From JBFJKD01 sp038106145 (GTDB lineage Bacteria; Pseudomonadota; Gammaproteobacteria; Pseudomonadales; Porticoccaceae): 64,000 nt of DNA. Below are positions 42,668 to 52,224 of this stretch, piece after piece. Numbering within the stretch: the stretch's first letter is position 1; the number at the start of each line of letters is the position of its first letter. Both the position numbers and the translations under genes were made by a program. Location of the stretch: assembly GCA_038106145.1 (NCBI GenBank), contig JAYODD010000013.1, positions 5,843 to 69,842 on the forward strand, given 5' to 3'. Under the pieces are notes generated by a model. It had not been told where the DNA came from, ran no database searches, and was given only the letters and a program-made list of their open reading frames with translations.

Positions 42668-43957
42668 TTACTTACCCTCTTCCCTGACCACCTTCGCTTT
42701 CTCTGTATTTTCGTACACCAGCAATGGTTCGGATTCACCATCGATTACCGAAGCGTCGATAACAACCTTACACAGATCGTTCTTGGAAGGTATCTCGTAC
42801 ATGGTGTCGAGCAGAACATTTTCGATAATCGAGCGCAGTCCACGCGCGCCGATTTTTCTCTTGATCGCCTTTCCGGCGATCGCCTCCAGCGCATCGCGCC
42901 GAATATCCAGCTCCACCCCCTCCATCTCAAATAACGCGCCATACTGCTTGAGCAATGAATTCTTGGGTTCGATCAATATGTTAATCAGCGCCTCTTCATC
43001 CAGCTCCTCGAGCGTCGCAATGACCGGTAAACGGCCGATAAATTCCGGAATCAAACCGTAGCGAATCAGGTCCTCTGGCTCCAGTTCGGCCAATGTCTCG
43101 CCGATATTGCGCTCGTTCACCTTACTTTTAACGCTTGCACTAAAGCCGATACCGCCCTTTTCTGAGCGTTCCTGAATGACTTTTTCCAGCCCCGCAAACG
43201 CGCCGCCACAGATAAACAGAATATTGGCGGTATTAACCTGCAGGAATTCCTGTTGCGGATGTTTGCGCCCGCCCTGCGGCGGTACCGAAGCAACCGTACC
43301 CTCAATCAACTTTAACAGTGCCTGCTGAACACCCTCGCCAGATACATCCCGGGTGATGGAGGGGTTGTCGGATTTGCGGGAGATTTTGTCAATCTCATCG
43401 ATATACACAATCCCGCGCTGTGCCTTTTCCACATCGTAATCGCACTTTTGCAGGAGTTTTTGAATAATGTTTTCGACGTCTTCGCCGACATAACCCGCTT
43501 CGGTCAACGTGGTCGCGTCGGCAATGGTAAAGGGAACATTCAGCAACCGCGCGAGCGTCTCGGCCAACAGTGTCTTGCCGCTACCGGTGGGGCCCACCAT
43601 CAGAATATTGCTTTTGCCCAGCTCGACGTCGCCGCGCGCTGCCTTGTCCCCGAGCTGTAAGCGCTTGTAATGATTGTACACCGCGACCGCCAGCACTTTT
43701 TTGGCGCGCTGCTGACCGATCACATATTGATCCAGAATACCCTTGATTTCTTCCGGGCTGGGTAATTTGTCCTTGCTCCCCTGGGTCTCGGCGTCCTGAA
43801 TTTCCTCGGTGATGATGTCGTTACACAGGTCGACGCATTCGTCGCAGATAAACACCGAGGGACCGGCGATCAGTTTGCGCACTTCGTGCTGACTTTTGCC
43901 GCAAAAAGAGCAATAAAGGAGTTTGCTATTATCCCCATTATTACGCTGTTCTGTCAC
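42668..43957 (-). CDS. clpX: ATP-dependent Clp protease ATP-binding subunit ClpX
   Basis: The 429-residue protein starts at GTG (43957) with GGGAG upstream. The N-terminal zinc-binding domain has Cys16, Cys19, Cys38 and Cys41 (CSFC and CDEC). The AAA+ module shows GPTGSGKT, the GYVGED pore loop, and the ClpP-docking IGF loop (GGIGFSA). It unfolds substrates and feeds them to ClpP. It is downstream of clpP in the usual order, with an AT-rich 90-base gap that may hold a promoter. Confidence 0.98.
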   Translation of the reverse strand: MTEQRNNGDNSKLLYCSFCGKSQHEVRKLIAGPSVFICDECVDLCNDIITEEIQDAETQGSKDKLPSPEEIKGILDQYVIGQQRAKKVLAVAVYNHYKRLQLGDKAARGDVELGKSNILMVGPTGSGKTLLAETLARLLNVPFTIADATTLTEAGYVGEDVENIIQKLLQKCDYDVEKAQRGIVYIDEIDKISRKSDNPSITRDVSGEGVQQALLKLIEGTVASVPPQGGRKHPQQEFLQVNTANILFICGGAFAGLEKVIQERSEKGGIGFSASVKSKVNERNIGETLAELEPEDLIRYGLIPEFIGRLPVIATLEELDEEALINILIEPKNSLLKQYGALFEMEGVELDIRRDALEAIAGKAIKRKIGARGLRSIIENVLLDTMYEIPSKNDLCKVVIDASVIDGESEPLLVYENTEKAKVVREEGK

Positions 43958-44048
43958 GAGCTTCTCCCAATTGAACCCTTCACAAACTCTAATAAAATCA
44001 ACAAATTATGTAAAATATATAATGTTAACCACTAAAAGACTAACCGCT

Positions 44049-44678
44049 CTAAGAGCGTTTGTCCAGCACTTCGTCCACCAGCCCGTAGGCCTTCGACTGC
44101 TCCGCATCGAGGAAATTGTCGCGCTCGGTATCAATGCTAATCTGCTCTACCGTCTGCCCGGTATGTTTGGCCAGTAACTCATTGAGTCGTTCCCTGATTT
44201 TCAAAATTTCCTGCGCGTGAATAAAAATGTCGCTGGCCTGTCCCTGCGCGCCGCCGCTGGGTTGGTGAATCATGCAGCGGGAATTGGGCAGGGTGTAGCG
44301 TTTGCCGGTGGCGCCAGCGGCGAGTAAAAACGCACCCATACTGGCCGCCTGGCCGATACACATGGTACTCACCTCCGGCTTGATAAATTGCATGGTGTCG
44401 TAAATCGACAGGCCTGCCGTCACCGAGCCACCGGGCGAGTTGATATACAGATGAATATCCTTGTCCGGATTCTCGCTTTCCAGAAACAGCATCTGGGCCA
44501 CGATCAGATTAGCCGTATAATCCTCCACTGGCCCCACCAGAAATATGACCCTTTCCTTTAACAGCCGGGAGTAAATATCGTAGGAGCGCTCGCCCCGGGC
44601 TGTCTGCTCGACAACGATGGGCACGAGCCCCCCTGCCGCGCGGGTGTCGAAGGTCGATTTATGTTGATCCTGGCTCAT
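44049..44678 (-). CDS. clpP: ATP-dependent Clp protease proteolytic subunit ClpP
   Basis: The ATG at 44678 gives 209 residues (MSQDQHKSTFDTRAAGGLVP). The alternative start at 44714 adds 12 residues and lies close to the predicted promoter. The catalytic triad is Ser113 (GQAASMGA), His138 (MIHQPSGG) and Asp187 (TERDNF). It forms the tetradecameric protease chamber for ClpX. It lies between tig and clpX as in other gammaproteobacteria. Confidence 0.97.
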   Translation of the reverse strand: MSQDQHKSTFDTRAAGGLVPIVVEQTARGERSYDIYSRLLKERVIFLVGPVEDYTANLIVAQMLFLESENPDKDIHLYINSPGGSVTAGLSIYDTMQFIKPEVSTMCIGQAASMGAFLLAAGATGKRYTLPNSRCMIHQPSGGAQGQASDIFIHAQEILKIRERLNELLAKHTGQTVEQISIDTERDNFLDAEQSKAYGLVDEVLDKRS

Positions 44679-44726
44679 AGTGGCTCTCTGACGGGTCTGG
44701 ACTACGGAAGACAAGGGTATGCCCGC

Positions 44727-44775
44727 ATTGTAGTCAGGTGGCTGGATAAGGCAAGCAAACCTCCGTTTGCCTGCC
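44727..44775 (-). promoter_or_regulatory. Predicted clpP promoter next to a hairpin after tig
   Basis: On the minus strand TTGCCT, a 16-base spacer and TACAAT resemble a sigma-70 promoter (44727-44754), about 50 bases before the clpP ATG. Immediately upstream, GGCAGGCAAAC-GGAG-GTTTGC-TTGCC (44750-44775) can fold, about 25 bases after the tig stop. It may act as a weak tig terminator, though its T-run is poor. Confidence 0.4.
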
Positions 44776-44799
44776 GCGGCTATTTCTATATCGGTTTGA

Positions 44800-46134
44800 T
44801 TATTCGATTTCTGAAGGGGCGCCGGGCGCGGGTTGCGGATCCGGTTTTATGGCTTCCTCATAACTCACCGCCTCCTCGCTGACCTGGGCGGTATTGAGCA
44901 CGTGCTCCACCACCTGATCCTCGAGCACCGCGGACTGTATACCACCGAGCAACTGCTGGTTCGCGTAGTAATATTTGACCACTTCCTGCGGCTGCTCATA
45001 GGTGGCGGCAAGCTCCTCAATCTGTTCGCGCACCTTATCCTCCGCAACCTTGAGGTTGGCGCTGCTGACAATTTGCGCGATTACCAGGCCGAGGGTTACC
45101 CGGCGGCGCGCCTGGGGCATAAACAGTTCGGCAGGCAACATATTCTCGTCGATGCCGCGTCCGCCGCCAAACTGCGCCATCATCTGCTGCCGCAAGGCGG
45201 CCACCTCAGTATCCAGCAGTGCCTTGGGTAGCTCGATCTGGTGGCGCGCCAGCAGTTCATTCATCAGCCGAGTTTTTACTTTATTTTTTACGGCGGTTTT
45301 CAGCTCGCGCTCCATATTGGCGCGAATTTCCTCTAAAAATTTCTCTTCGCCCCCACTGGTTATACCAAATCGGGCAAAGAATTCGTCGTTCAATTCCGCC
45401 AGCTGCCGTTCGCGCACCGCGTTGACCGTAATGGCAAATTCAACCGCCGCTCCACGCAGTTCTTCAGCCTGATAATCCTCCGGGAAGCTCAGGCTGGCGA
45501 CTTTTTGATCACCCGCAGCCAGGCCGATAATGGCATCCTCAAAGCCGGGAATCATCCTCCCCGAGCCCAGCTCCAGATCGGTGCCCTGCGCAGAGCCGCC
45601 GTCAAAGGGAACGCCGTCCCGGGTGCCCACGTAATCAATATTGACCTGATCACCCGTTTGTGCGGCCCGCGACACCTCGTTCCAGGTGGATTGTTGTTCC
45701 CGCAGATTCTTCACCATGGCGGCAACGTCTTCATCGCTGACCGTCGCGACGGGGCGTTTGATAGCGATGTCAGATAAATCCGCCACCGTCACTTCCGGGT
45801 ACACTTCAAATACCGCAACGTATTCCAGATCGCGACCCGGTTCATCGGTAACCGGCTCGATAGATGGCCGCCCCGCCGGACGTAAATCCTGCTGCGTAAC
45901 CGCTTCGTAGAAAGTTTTGTTGACGATTTCGCCGACCACTTCCTGGCGCACGCCCGCCCCGTAACGCTGACGCACTACCTTGAGTGGCACCTTGCCCTTG
46001 CGAAAACCGTCAACCCGCACGGTTTTTACCGCCTTTTGCAGGCGCGTTGTCACTTCATTGTCAATTTCATCTGCGGGCACGCCTATCTTCAGGCGGCGCT
46101 CCAGGCCAGACGTCTGTTCAATCGAAACCTGCAT
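44800..46134 (-). CDS. tig: Trigger factor, ribosome-associated chaperone
   Basis: The 444-residue protein contains the ribosome-binding domain with the signature GFRKGKVPLKVVRQRYG (about 43-59), an FKBP-type isomerase domain (VNIDYVGTRDGVPFDGG), and the long helical C-terminal chaperone domain. It binds nascent chains at the exit tunnel. It heads the tig–clpP–clpX–lon cluster and follows a tRNA-Leu gene. The ATG has AGGAAAATAC upstream. Confidence 0.97.
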   Translation of the reverse strand: MQVSIEQTSGLERRLKIGVPADEIDNEVTTRLQKAVKTVRVDGFRKGKVPLKVVRQRYGAGVRQEVVGEIVNKTFYEAVTQQDLRPAGRPSIEPVTDEPGRDLEYVAVFEVYPEVTVADLSDIAIKRPVATVSDEDVAAMVKNLREQQSTWNEVSRAAQTGDQVNIDYVGTRDGVPFDGGSAQGTDLELGSGRMIPGFEDAIIGLAAGDQKVASLSFPEDYQAEELRGAAVEFAITVNAVRERQLAELNDEFFARFGITSGGEEKFLEEIRANMERELKTAVKNKVKTRLMNELLARHQIELPKALLDTEVAALRQQMMAQFGGGRGIDENMLPAELFMPQARRRVTLGLVIAQIVSSANLKVAEDKVREQIEELAATYEQPQEVVKYYYANQQLLGGIQSAVLEDQVVEHVLNTAQVSEEAVSYEEAIKPDPQPAPGAPSEIE

Positions 46135-46287
46135 GTATTTTCCTCATAGCGCGGTAAATGATGCTTGCCAGGCATGGTGTTTGGGAGGTGGTAAGTAGGC
46201 GCTGCTCTCATCAGGCGCAGGACCGGCATCCCCTGGCCTGCATACACACTGGTTCCGGTCCGCCGCGTAAATCACCGGTGTGGCGAG

Positions 46288-46372
46288 TGGTGCGAAAGGA
46301 GAGACTCGAACTCTCACGGGTTACCCCACTGGAACCTAAATCCAGCGCGTCTACCAGTTCCGCCACTTTCGC
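46288..46372 (-). tRNA. tRNA-Leu (anticodon UAG)
   Basis: The minus strand folds as a class II tRNA. The acceptor stem is GCGAAAG/CTTTCGC, the D-arm contains GGCGGAACTGGTAGACGCG, the anticodon stem-loop is CTGGA-TTTAGGT-TCCAG with anticodon TAG, then a long variable arm (TGGGGTAACCCG) and the T-arm (GAGAGTTCGAGTCTCTC). The 3' CCA is encoded. The total is 85 nucleotides. It lies upstream of tig as in Pseudomonas. Confidence 0.97.
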
Positions 46373-46513
46373 TCGCGCAACGCACCAGGATCCCCTGGTC
46401 CCAGAACCTCGTCATTTGCGGATACTTCCGCCACTTCTTACTTTTACCTACCTGGCCCGAAAAAGGGTGCCGATTTTGCCACACCTGCCTGGCAGCGGCA
46501 ATAAAAAGGAAGG

Positions 46514-47917
46514 TTATAGCTCCATTCCTGCTGGGATTTTGCGGGTAGGCAGGGATAACAGGACCACAGCAGGCTGTGGGTCGCTGGTACGAATTGTCAC
46601 CGACGCCCCGGCCGGTATCAGTACCGCCTGCTCCGCAGTCAGGTCCACTTCCGCCACCGCCACGCTCCCGCTCACTGCCATTAACAGGCAGTATTGCCCC
46701 GCAGCGGGTACTGTCCATGCCGCTCCCGGCGCGAGCGCAACGCGCTCGACGCTGAAATCATCGAATTCAACCACCGACTCCCGTTGCACCTCACTGCTCG
46801 CTTCCAGCACCGGCAATTTCGCAGCGGGGGGCGTATGCAGGTTCATCAGTTCAACCGCCGTTGCCGTGTCCCAATGAGCCTGCGTCAGCACCTTCTGTGC
46901 GAATGACAAAATTTTACGTTCGTACACCGGGGTTTGAAATTCAATCGCGCGCACGCCGTGCTGCAGGGCGTGCGGGGTCAGGCAGGGCACTTTCAGTACG
47001 TCGCCAATACCCAGGGGCTGGAATCCGGTAAACCGGTTCATCGCAGCACGCAGCGCCTGTTCCCTCTGCACCAGATCCGCTGGCAACTGCTGCTGCCAAC
47101 CTTTGAGCATTTCCACCGGAACCGGTTCATGGGGATCAAACCCGCCCTCCTCCCGCAGGCCATCAAACACCTGATCGATTTCCCGACGCACCGTTTCGTA
47201 GCGCTCAACTGCCGCCAGAAAAGCACGCCGAAATTCCGTGTCAGAGTCGTGTTCGGCACGCACTGCAGGGTCAAACCCAAATCGAATACCGCCCTCACCA
47301 CCGGGCCAGGCAGTCTCGTCGACGGCCGTGACGACATATACCTCCTGCTTTTTCTCGTGCAGTTCAAAGTACAAATCGCCATAAACAGGTTCTGGCAACG
47401 GATCGAGAATTTTTAATAAATGTACCCCGGTCAAACCCGCGCCGAGAACCCGCTGTGGCAGCAGTGACAGCAACCAGGGTAATGGAATAAGGTACTTGCC
47501 ATCCCCGATCAGGGACTGCCCGCGCTGCTCTATGCCGGTATACCAGATCTCCTGACCCCAGGGTTTGGGTATCGATACCGGCGACAGGGACAACGGCTTG
47601 GACAGGTCGAAAACCGGTGCTGTAACCAACTGCGAGAGCCCTGTTAATACATCGGCGACATCCCTGTTCCCCGCTTTGAGCCAGGCAGATGCGCGCTCAA
47701 CCTGATCGGTGATCAAAATACGTATGCGGGGTTTACCATCCTGCGCGTCCACGCTCACCGCGACAAGTAGCTCGATCACGGGTAGCCCTGGAAGGTAATA
47801 CTGGTGAAATTTATAACACAGCGCCGCCACCGTACCGTCAGCCGGCGTATGACAGGATCGCCGCATAAATTCCTCCAACGCCGCCTCTGGATTGTCTGAC
47901 GTTTGCAGCCACTGCAC
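46514..47917 (-). CDS. Phosphomannose-isomerase-like cupin protein
   Basis: The 467-residue protein has VSIPKPWGQEIWYTG, the start of type I mannose-6-phosphate isomerases, then DLYFELHEKKQEVYVVTAVD (His-containing cupin strand) and a C-terminal cupin half (LAPGAAWTVPAAGQYCLLMA and AVLIPAGASVTIR). An N-terminal 100-residue part is extra. Metal ligands typical of ManA are only partly evident (His in FELHEKK, and TPHALQHGV), so the catalytic role is uncertain. It lies upstream of the tRNA gene on the same strand. Confidence 0.65.
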   Translation of the reverse strand: MQWLQTSDNPEAALEEFMRRSCHTPADGTVAALCYKFHQYYLPGLPVIELLVAVSVDAQDGKPRIRILITDQVERASAWLKAGNRDVADVLTGLSQLVTAPVFDLSKPLSLSPVSIPKPWGQEIWYTGIEQRGQSLIGDGKYLIPLPWLLSLLPQRVLGAGLTGVHLLKILDPLPEPVYGDLYFELHEKKQEVYVVTAVDETAWPGGEGGIRFGFDPAVRAEHDSDTEFRRAFLAAVERYETVRREIDQVFDGLREEGGFDPHEPVPVEMLKGWQQQLPADLVQREQALRAAMNRFTGFQPLGIGDVLKVPCLTPHALQHGVRAIEFQTPVYERKILSFAQKVLTQAHWDTATAVELMNLHTPPAAKLPVLEASSEVQRESVVEFDDFSVERVALAPGAAWTVPAAGQYCLLMAVSGSVAVAEVDLTAEQAVLIPAGASVTIRTSDPQPAVVLLSLPTRKIPAGMEL

Positions 47918-48067
47918 TTTAACTTACCCCATTCGTTGAGGCCGCTAGTCTAGCAAAAACCTTGCGACGCAATGGCTTTCCTCCGCTAGGCGCTAAAATA
48001 AAGGTTGACGACAGTACCCGAATCTATCTCTAATAGCGTTCCCGAAAATAATGCGTGGAGCCCCACA

Positions 48068-48448
48068 ATGAATCTGTTAAAACTTATTGCCTATTCTCTC
48101 CTTTCCCTGTCTATGGCCCTGAGCCTCACCGCCTGCGGGCAAAAAAGCGCGGACGACGGCGCCGCGACTGATGCGGTCCAGGAAGCAAGCGACGCGGGCA
48201 GCTCTATGCTGGATTCCGCCACTGAAGCTGCCTCTGACGCGGCAGCCGCAACCGGCGATGCCATGGATAGCGCCAGCGAGGCCGTTTCCGATGCCGTTGA
48301 CGAAGCGGCCACCGCCACCTCGGAAGCCATGGACAGCGCCAGTGAAATGGCCGCGGAAGCAGCTGAAGAAGCAGCCGCCGCGATGGATGCCGTTAGCCCG
48401 CCTGCGGCACCCAGCACCGAAGAAGCGGCGACGGACGGCGCTCAGTAG
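48068..48448 (+). CDS. Ala-rich repetitive lipoprotein
   Basis: The ATG at 48068 with GGAG upstream gives 126 residues. The signal peptide ends in LSLTACGQ, a lipobox. The mature protein is an Ala/Ser/Asp/Glu repeat with a near-11-residue period, for example GDAMDSASEAVSDA and SEAMDSASEMAAEA, and the DNA repeat GCCATGGA(T/C)AGCGCCAG occurs twice (about 48260 and 48327). Such repeats form long amphipathic helices, as in LEA-like or Lpp-like proteins. A strong terminator follows. The function is unknown; a periplasmic structural or stress role is inference. Confidence 0.75.
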   Translation: MNLLKLIAYSLLSLSMALSLTACGQKSADDGAATDAVQEASDAGSSMLDSATEAASDAAAATGDAMDSASEAVSDAVDEAATATSEAMDSASEMAAEAAEEAAAAMDAVSPPAAPSTEEAATDGAQ

Positions 48449-48478
48449 ACATTCTTCTACTGTAAGCGCCCGAAGCAC

Positions 48479-48508
48479 AAAAAAGGCCGATGTTTATCGG
48501 CCTTTTTT
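48479..48508. terminator. Bidirectional Rho-independent terminator
   Basis: AAAAAAGGCCGAT-GTTT-ATCGGCCTTTTTT is a near-perfect hairpin with an A-run before and a T-run after. It ends the lipoprotein gene and may also stop fadBA transcripts coming from the other side. Confidence 0.92.
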
Positions 48509-48623
48509 GTTGCTTGCCAAGAATATTGATTTACCAAAATATCATTGAAAATCAAAAAGATATGGCGATGGAAGTACGCAGCGACGCGATTTCTCGAACT
48601 GCGGGCAATGTCGACCGCCAGCC

Positions 48624-49802
48624 TTAATTTAAACGCTCCACCACCGTTGTTATTCCCTGACCCAGCCCGATACACATGGTGGCAACGCCGAAGGTCCCAT
48701 CGTTTTGGGCCATTACATTTAACAACGACCCGGTGATCCGCGCCCCTGAACAACCAAACGGGTGGCCCAGAGCAATGGCGCCGCCATTTAAATTAACCTT
48801 ATCCTCCATCACATCCAGCAAATCCAGATCCTTGAGGACCGGCAGCGCCTGGGCGGCAAATGCCTCGTTCAATTCAACATAATCGATATCGCCCATGCGC
48901 ATGCCCACTTTTTTCAACGCCGCTTTGGTGGACGGTACCGGTCCGTAACCCATGATCGACGGGTCAACGCCCGCCACGGCCATCGACAAGATTCGCGCTC
49001 TGGGCTGCAACCCCAGGGACCTGGCCTGCTGATGGGACATCACCAGTAGCGCCGAGGCACCATCCGATATCTGCGACGACTGCCCGGCCGTCACCGTACC
49101 GTGGACTGGATCAAATACCGGCCGCAAGCCCGCCAACCCTTCCATGGAGGTGTCCGCGCGAATGGTCTCGTCCCTGTTCATGCGGTACAGCCCACCGTTG
49201 GCATCGTGGGCCGCCAACGGCACTATTTCGTCCGCAAAGCGCCCGGCGGCGGTGGCCTCGGCCGCCTGTCGATGGGAGCGTACGGCAAACGCGTCCTGCT
49301 GCTCGCGGGTGATCCCGTGCAGGCGCGCCAGATATTCCGCGGTAAGCCCCATGGAACCAGCGGCCCGGGCGACACTCAAGTTCATGCCCGGATTGGGATC
49401 CTGATCGTGATCCATGGGAATATGACCCAGATGTTCCACGCCTCCCACCAGATACACGTCTCCCTGACCAGCGAGAATATTCGCGGCGGCGCTGTGCAGT
49501 GCCGACATGGAGGATCCGCACAGCCGATTCACGGTCATGCCCGTCACCGTATGGGGCAACCGGGTCAACAGGGTAATCATGCGCCCGATATTAAATGCCT
49601 GCTCCCGGGTCTGCATGACGCAGCCCCAGATCACATCGTCCACGGTTTTAGGATCGAGCTGGGGATTGCGTTCGAGCAACGCTTCGATCAACGCCGCCGA
49701 CATATCGTCCGCCCGCGTATAACGTAGCGACCCGCCCTTGGAACGCCCCATGGGGGTACGCACAAAATCAACAATCACTGGATCGCGCGGGTTAATACTC
49801 AC
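48624..49802 (-). CDS. fadA: 3-ketoacyl-CoA thiolase FadA
   Basis: The 392-residue thiolase has the nucleophile Cys95 in NRLCGSSMSAL, the His in GGAIALGHPFGCSGAR and the second Cys in MCIGLGQG. It catalyses the last step of beta-oxidation in complex with FadB. The gene follows fadB after about 100 bases on the same strand. The start gives the expected N-terminus (PVIVDFVRTPMGRSKGG). Confidence 0.96.
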   Translation of the reverse strand: MSINPRDPVIVDFVRTPMGRSKGGSLRYTRADDMSAALIEALLERNPQLDPKTVDDVIWGCVMQTREQAFNIGRMITLLTRLPHTVTGMTVNRLCGSSMSALHSAAANILAGQGDVYLVGGVEHLGHIPMDHDQDPNPGMNLSVARAAGSMGLTAEYLARLHGITREQQDAFAVRSHRQAAEATAAGRFADEIVPLAAHDANGGLYRMNRDETIRADTSMEGLAGLRPVFDPVHGTVTAGQSSQISDGASALLVMSHQQARSLGLQPRARILSMAVAGVDPSIMGYGPVPSTKAALKKVGMRMGDIDYVELNEAFAAQALPVLKDLDLLDVMEDKVNLNGGAIALGHPFGCSGARITGSLLNVMAQNDGTFGVATMCIGLGQGITTVVERLN

Positions 49803-49900
49803 TGTTACTCTCCTCTATCGCAAGCGTTGCGCACAGGGGCCGGAAGTGTCGGGAAAACCGCCTGGCCCGTAATTATCAATACGCTCAAATCCGCTGGGTT

Positions 49901-52057
49901 TTAAACGTAGTAGCGTTGCTTCTCGGCAGCCATGCGACGCATGGTGTCGGTGGGCTGATAGGCCTTTCCCAGCCCCTTAAATTTATCCGCCATCGCGCAA
50001 AAAGTATCCAGCCCGGTTTCGTCGAGCCAGCGAAACACGCCGCCGCGAAAGGGCGGAAAACCGATACCGTTGATCAATCCCATGTCCGCTTCCGCGGCGG
50101 ACGCGACCACCCCTTCTTCGAGACAGCGGGCCAGCTCGATACACATGGGTATCATCATGCGCGCTACGATATCGTCGGCGTCAAATTCCCGCGACGACGC
50201 TACGTGTTCATTGAACAGCGCCAACACCTCGTCCCGAAACACTTTTTTTGGTTTCCCTTTCTTATCAGCTTCGTAACTATAAAATCCGGAGCCGCTTTTC
50301 TGGCCGAGACGCCCCGCGTCGAACAGCAATTTAGTCGCCGAAACATAATCCGGCCGCATGCGATCGGGAAAGCCTTCCGCCATCACGGCGGCGCCGTGCA
50401 CGCCGGTGTCGATACCGACAACGTCGAGTAAATAGGCCGGCCCCATAGGCCAGCCCCAGCCTTCCATCACTTTGTCCACCTGACGAAAATCGGCGCCGTC
50501 GCGCAGTAACAAATCAAAGCCACTGAAATACGGGAACAACACCCGATTCACCAAAAACCCCGGGCAGTCGTTCACCACCAGCGGTTTTTTACCCAGGGCC
50601 AGGGCGTAACTGACTACCGCGGCAATGGTGGCGTCCGCGGTTTGTTCGCCGCGAATAACTTCCACCAGGGGCATGGCGTGCACCGGATTAAAAAAGTGCA
50701 TACCGCAAAAATTTTGCGGTCGCGCCAGTTTTTTTGCCAGGCGGGATATGGAAATTGTGGAGGTGTTGGACACCAGAATCGCCGAGTCAGGCAGCAGCGC
50801 CTCCACCTCGGCCAGTACTTTTTCCTTGACCGCTGGATTTTCCACGACGGCTTCAACCACCACGTCAGCCTGATCTATCCCCGCGTAACTCAGGGTGGCA
50901 TCGATGCGCGCCAGCACTTCGCCTGCTGCCAATGGCGTAGTCCGCCCCCGCTCCACCTGTTTGGCCAACAGCTTGTTGGCTTCACCCAGGCCCAGATCCA
51001 GCGCTTCCTGGCGAATATCCTTCATCATGATGGGCAGGCCATTTTGCGCGTTCTGATAAGCGATGCCACCGCCCATAATGCCCGCCCCCAGCACGGCGGC
51101 GCGAGCAATTTTAACGTCGGACCGGGATGCCTGCTCCCTGGCCAATTTGCCAATATACTGATCGCTTAAAAACAGCCCCACCAGGGCGCGGCACTGGGGC
51201 GTCTGGGTTAGCTGGTAGATGGTCTTGCCTTCCACCTCCAAGGCGTCGTCGCGGCTCATGCCGGCCCCTTTGACCATGCACTCCACCGCTGCAACCGGCG
51301 CCGGGTAGTGTCTGCCCGCCTGTGCGGCAACCATGGCTTTTCCTGTCGTTGCCGCCATCTGTAGTTCCACCGCGTTGAGGCGTAGCGGGGACATTTTTTG
51401 TCGGCGTCGCGGTTCATAGGGCAACTGCCCACTGGCGCAGCGCTCCAACACTTTGAGCGCCTCCTCACGTAACTGAGCGGGTTCAATCACCGCATCCACG
51501 GCACCCACCGCCATCGCCCTGGGTGCCTTCTGATGCGCACCACCGGCGATCCACTCGACGGCGTTATCCAGTCCGATAATCCGCGGCAAGCGCACCGTGC
51601 CGCCCCAGCCGGGAATAATTCCCAGGCGCGTTTCGGGCAATCCGATCTGCGCCGTACTCGCCATAATTCGATAGTCGCAGGCCAGACATACTTCCAGTCC
51701 GCCACCCATGGCGAAACCATTGATAGCCACCACCACGGGAAACGGGAAACTTTCAAAACGACTCAAATGACCGTTGATGGCCCGTAATCGGGCGCGCACG
51801 TCCGTCTCCGGCTGGGAAAAATTATGGCCAAACTCGGTGATATCGGCACCCACGATAAATACGGATTTGCCGCTGGTGACCAGCAGGCCGTTAATACCTT
51901 TTTCGCCAACCGACTTATCGAGTACGTCAAGGGCCTGCTCCAGCTCGTCCGTTGTGGCGCGATCAAGTTTATTTACCGAGCCCTCCGCGCGGTTAAAGCA
52001 GAGTTCGACAAACCCGTTCTCCAACGGAATCAGTGCGAGGGTCTTACCTTGAAACAT
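49901..52057 (-). CDS. fadB: Fatty-acid oxidation complex alpha subunit FadB
   Basis: The 718-residue protein fuses an N-terminal enoyl-CoA hydratase/isomerase (FIVGADITEF, GLPETRLGIIPGWGGTVRLP) to a 3-hydroxyacyl-CoA dehydrogenase (AAVLGAGIMGGGIAYQNA Rossmann motif, CGMHFFNPVHAMPLVEVIRG). Length and domain order are those of FadB and not of anaerobic FadJ. It is in an operon with fadA. I saw no clear FadR or PsrA operator upstream. Confidence 0.96.
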   Translation of the reverse strand: MFQGKTLALIPLENGFVELCFNRAEGSVNKLDRATTDELEQALDVLDKSVGEKGINGLLVTSGKSVFIVGADITEFGHNFSQPETDVRARLRAINGHLSRFESFPFPVVVAINGFAMGGGLEVCLACDYRIMASTAQIGLPETRLGIIPGWGGTVRLPRIIGLDNAVEWIAGGAHQKAPRAMAVGAVDAVIEPAQLREEALKVLERCASGQLPYEPRRRQKMSPLRLNAVELQMAATTGKAMVAAQAGRHYPAPVAAVECMVKGAGMSRDDALEVEGKTIYQLTQTPQCRALVGLFLSDQYIGKLAREQASRSDVKIARAAVLGAGIMGGGIAYQNAQNGLPIMMKDIRQEALDLGLGEANKLLAKQVERGRTTPLAAGEVLARIDATLSYAGIDQADVVVEAVVENPAVKEKVLAEVEALLPDSAILVSNTSTISISRLAKKLARPQNFCGMHFFNPVHAMPLVEVIRGEQTADATIAAVVSYALALGKKPLVVNDCPGFLVNRVLFPYFSGFDLLLRDGADFRQVDKVMEGWGWPMGPAYLLDVVGIDTGVHGAAVMAEGFPDRMRPDYVSATKLLFDAGRLGQKSGSGFYSYEADKKGKPKKVFRDEVLALFNEHVASSREFDADDIVARMMIPMCIELARCLEEGVVASAAEADMGLINGIGFPPFRGGVFRWLDETGLDTFCAMADKFKGLGKAYQPTDTMRRMAAEKQRYYV

Positions 52058-52224
52058 AGCTATTCCCCGTTTCTTGAATCAGAACTGAAGTGGCCGGTAG
52101 CCACCATTGCTGTGCTGGAGCCGCACTCTACAACTGCGCAGGACTAGCGACAAGCCGCGCCCATCGGTGATTGTGACTCGCGAGTCCCGCGCCACGCTCT
52201 TATAAGGGTTCCGGACTCTAGCCG

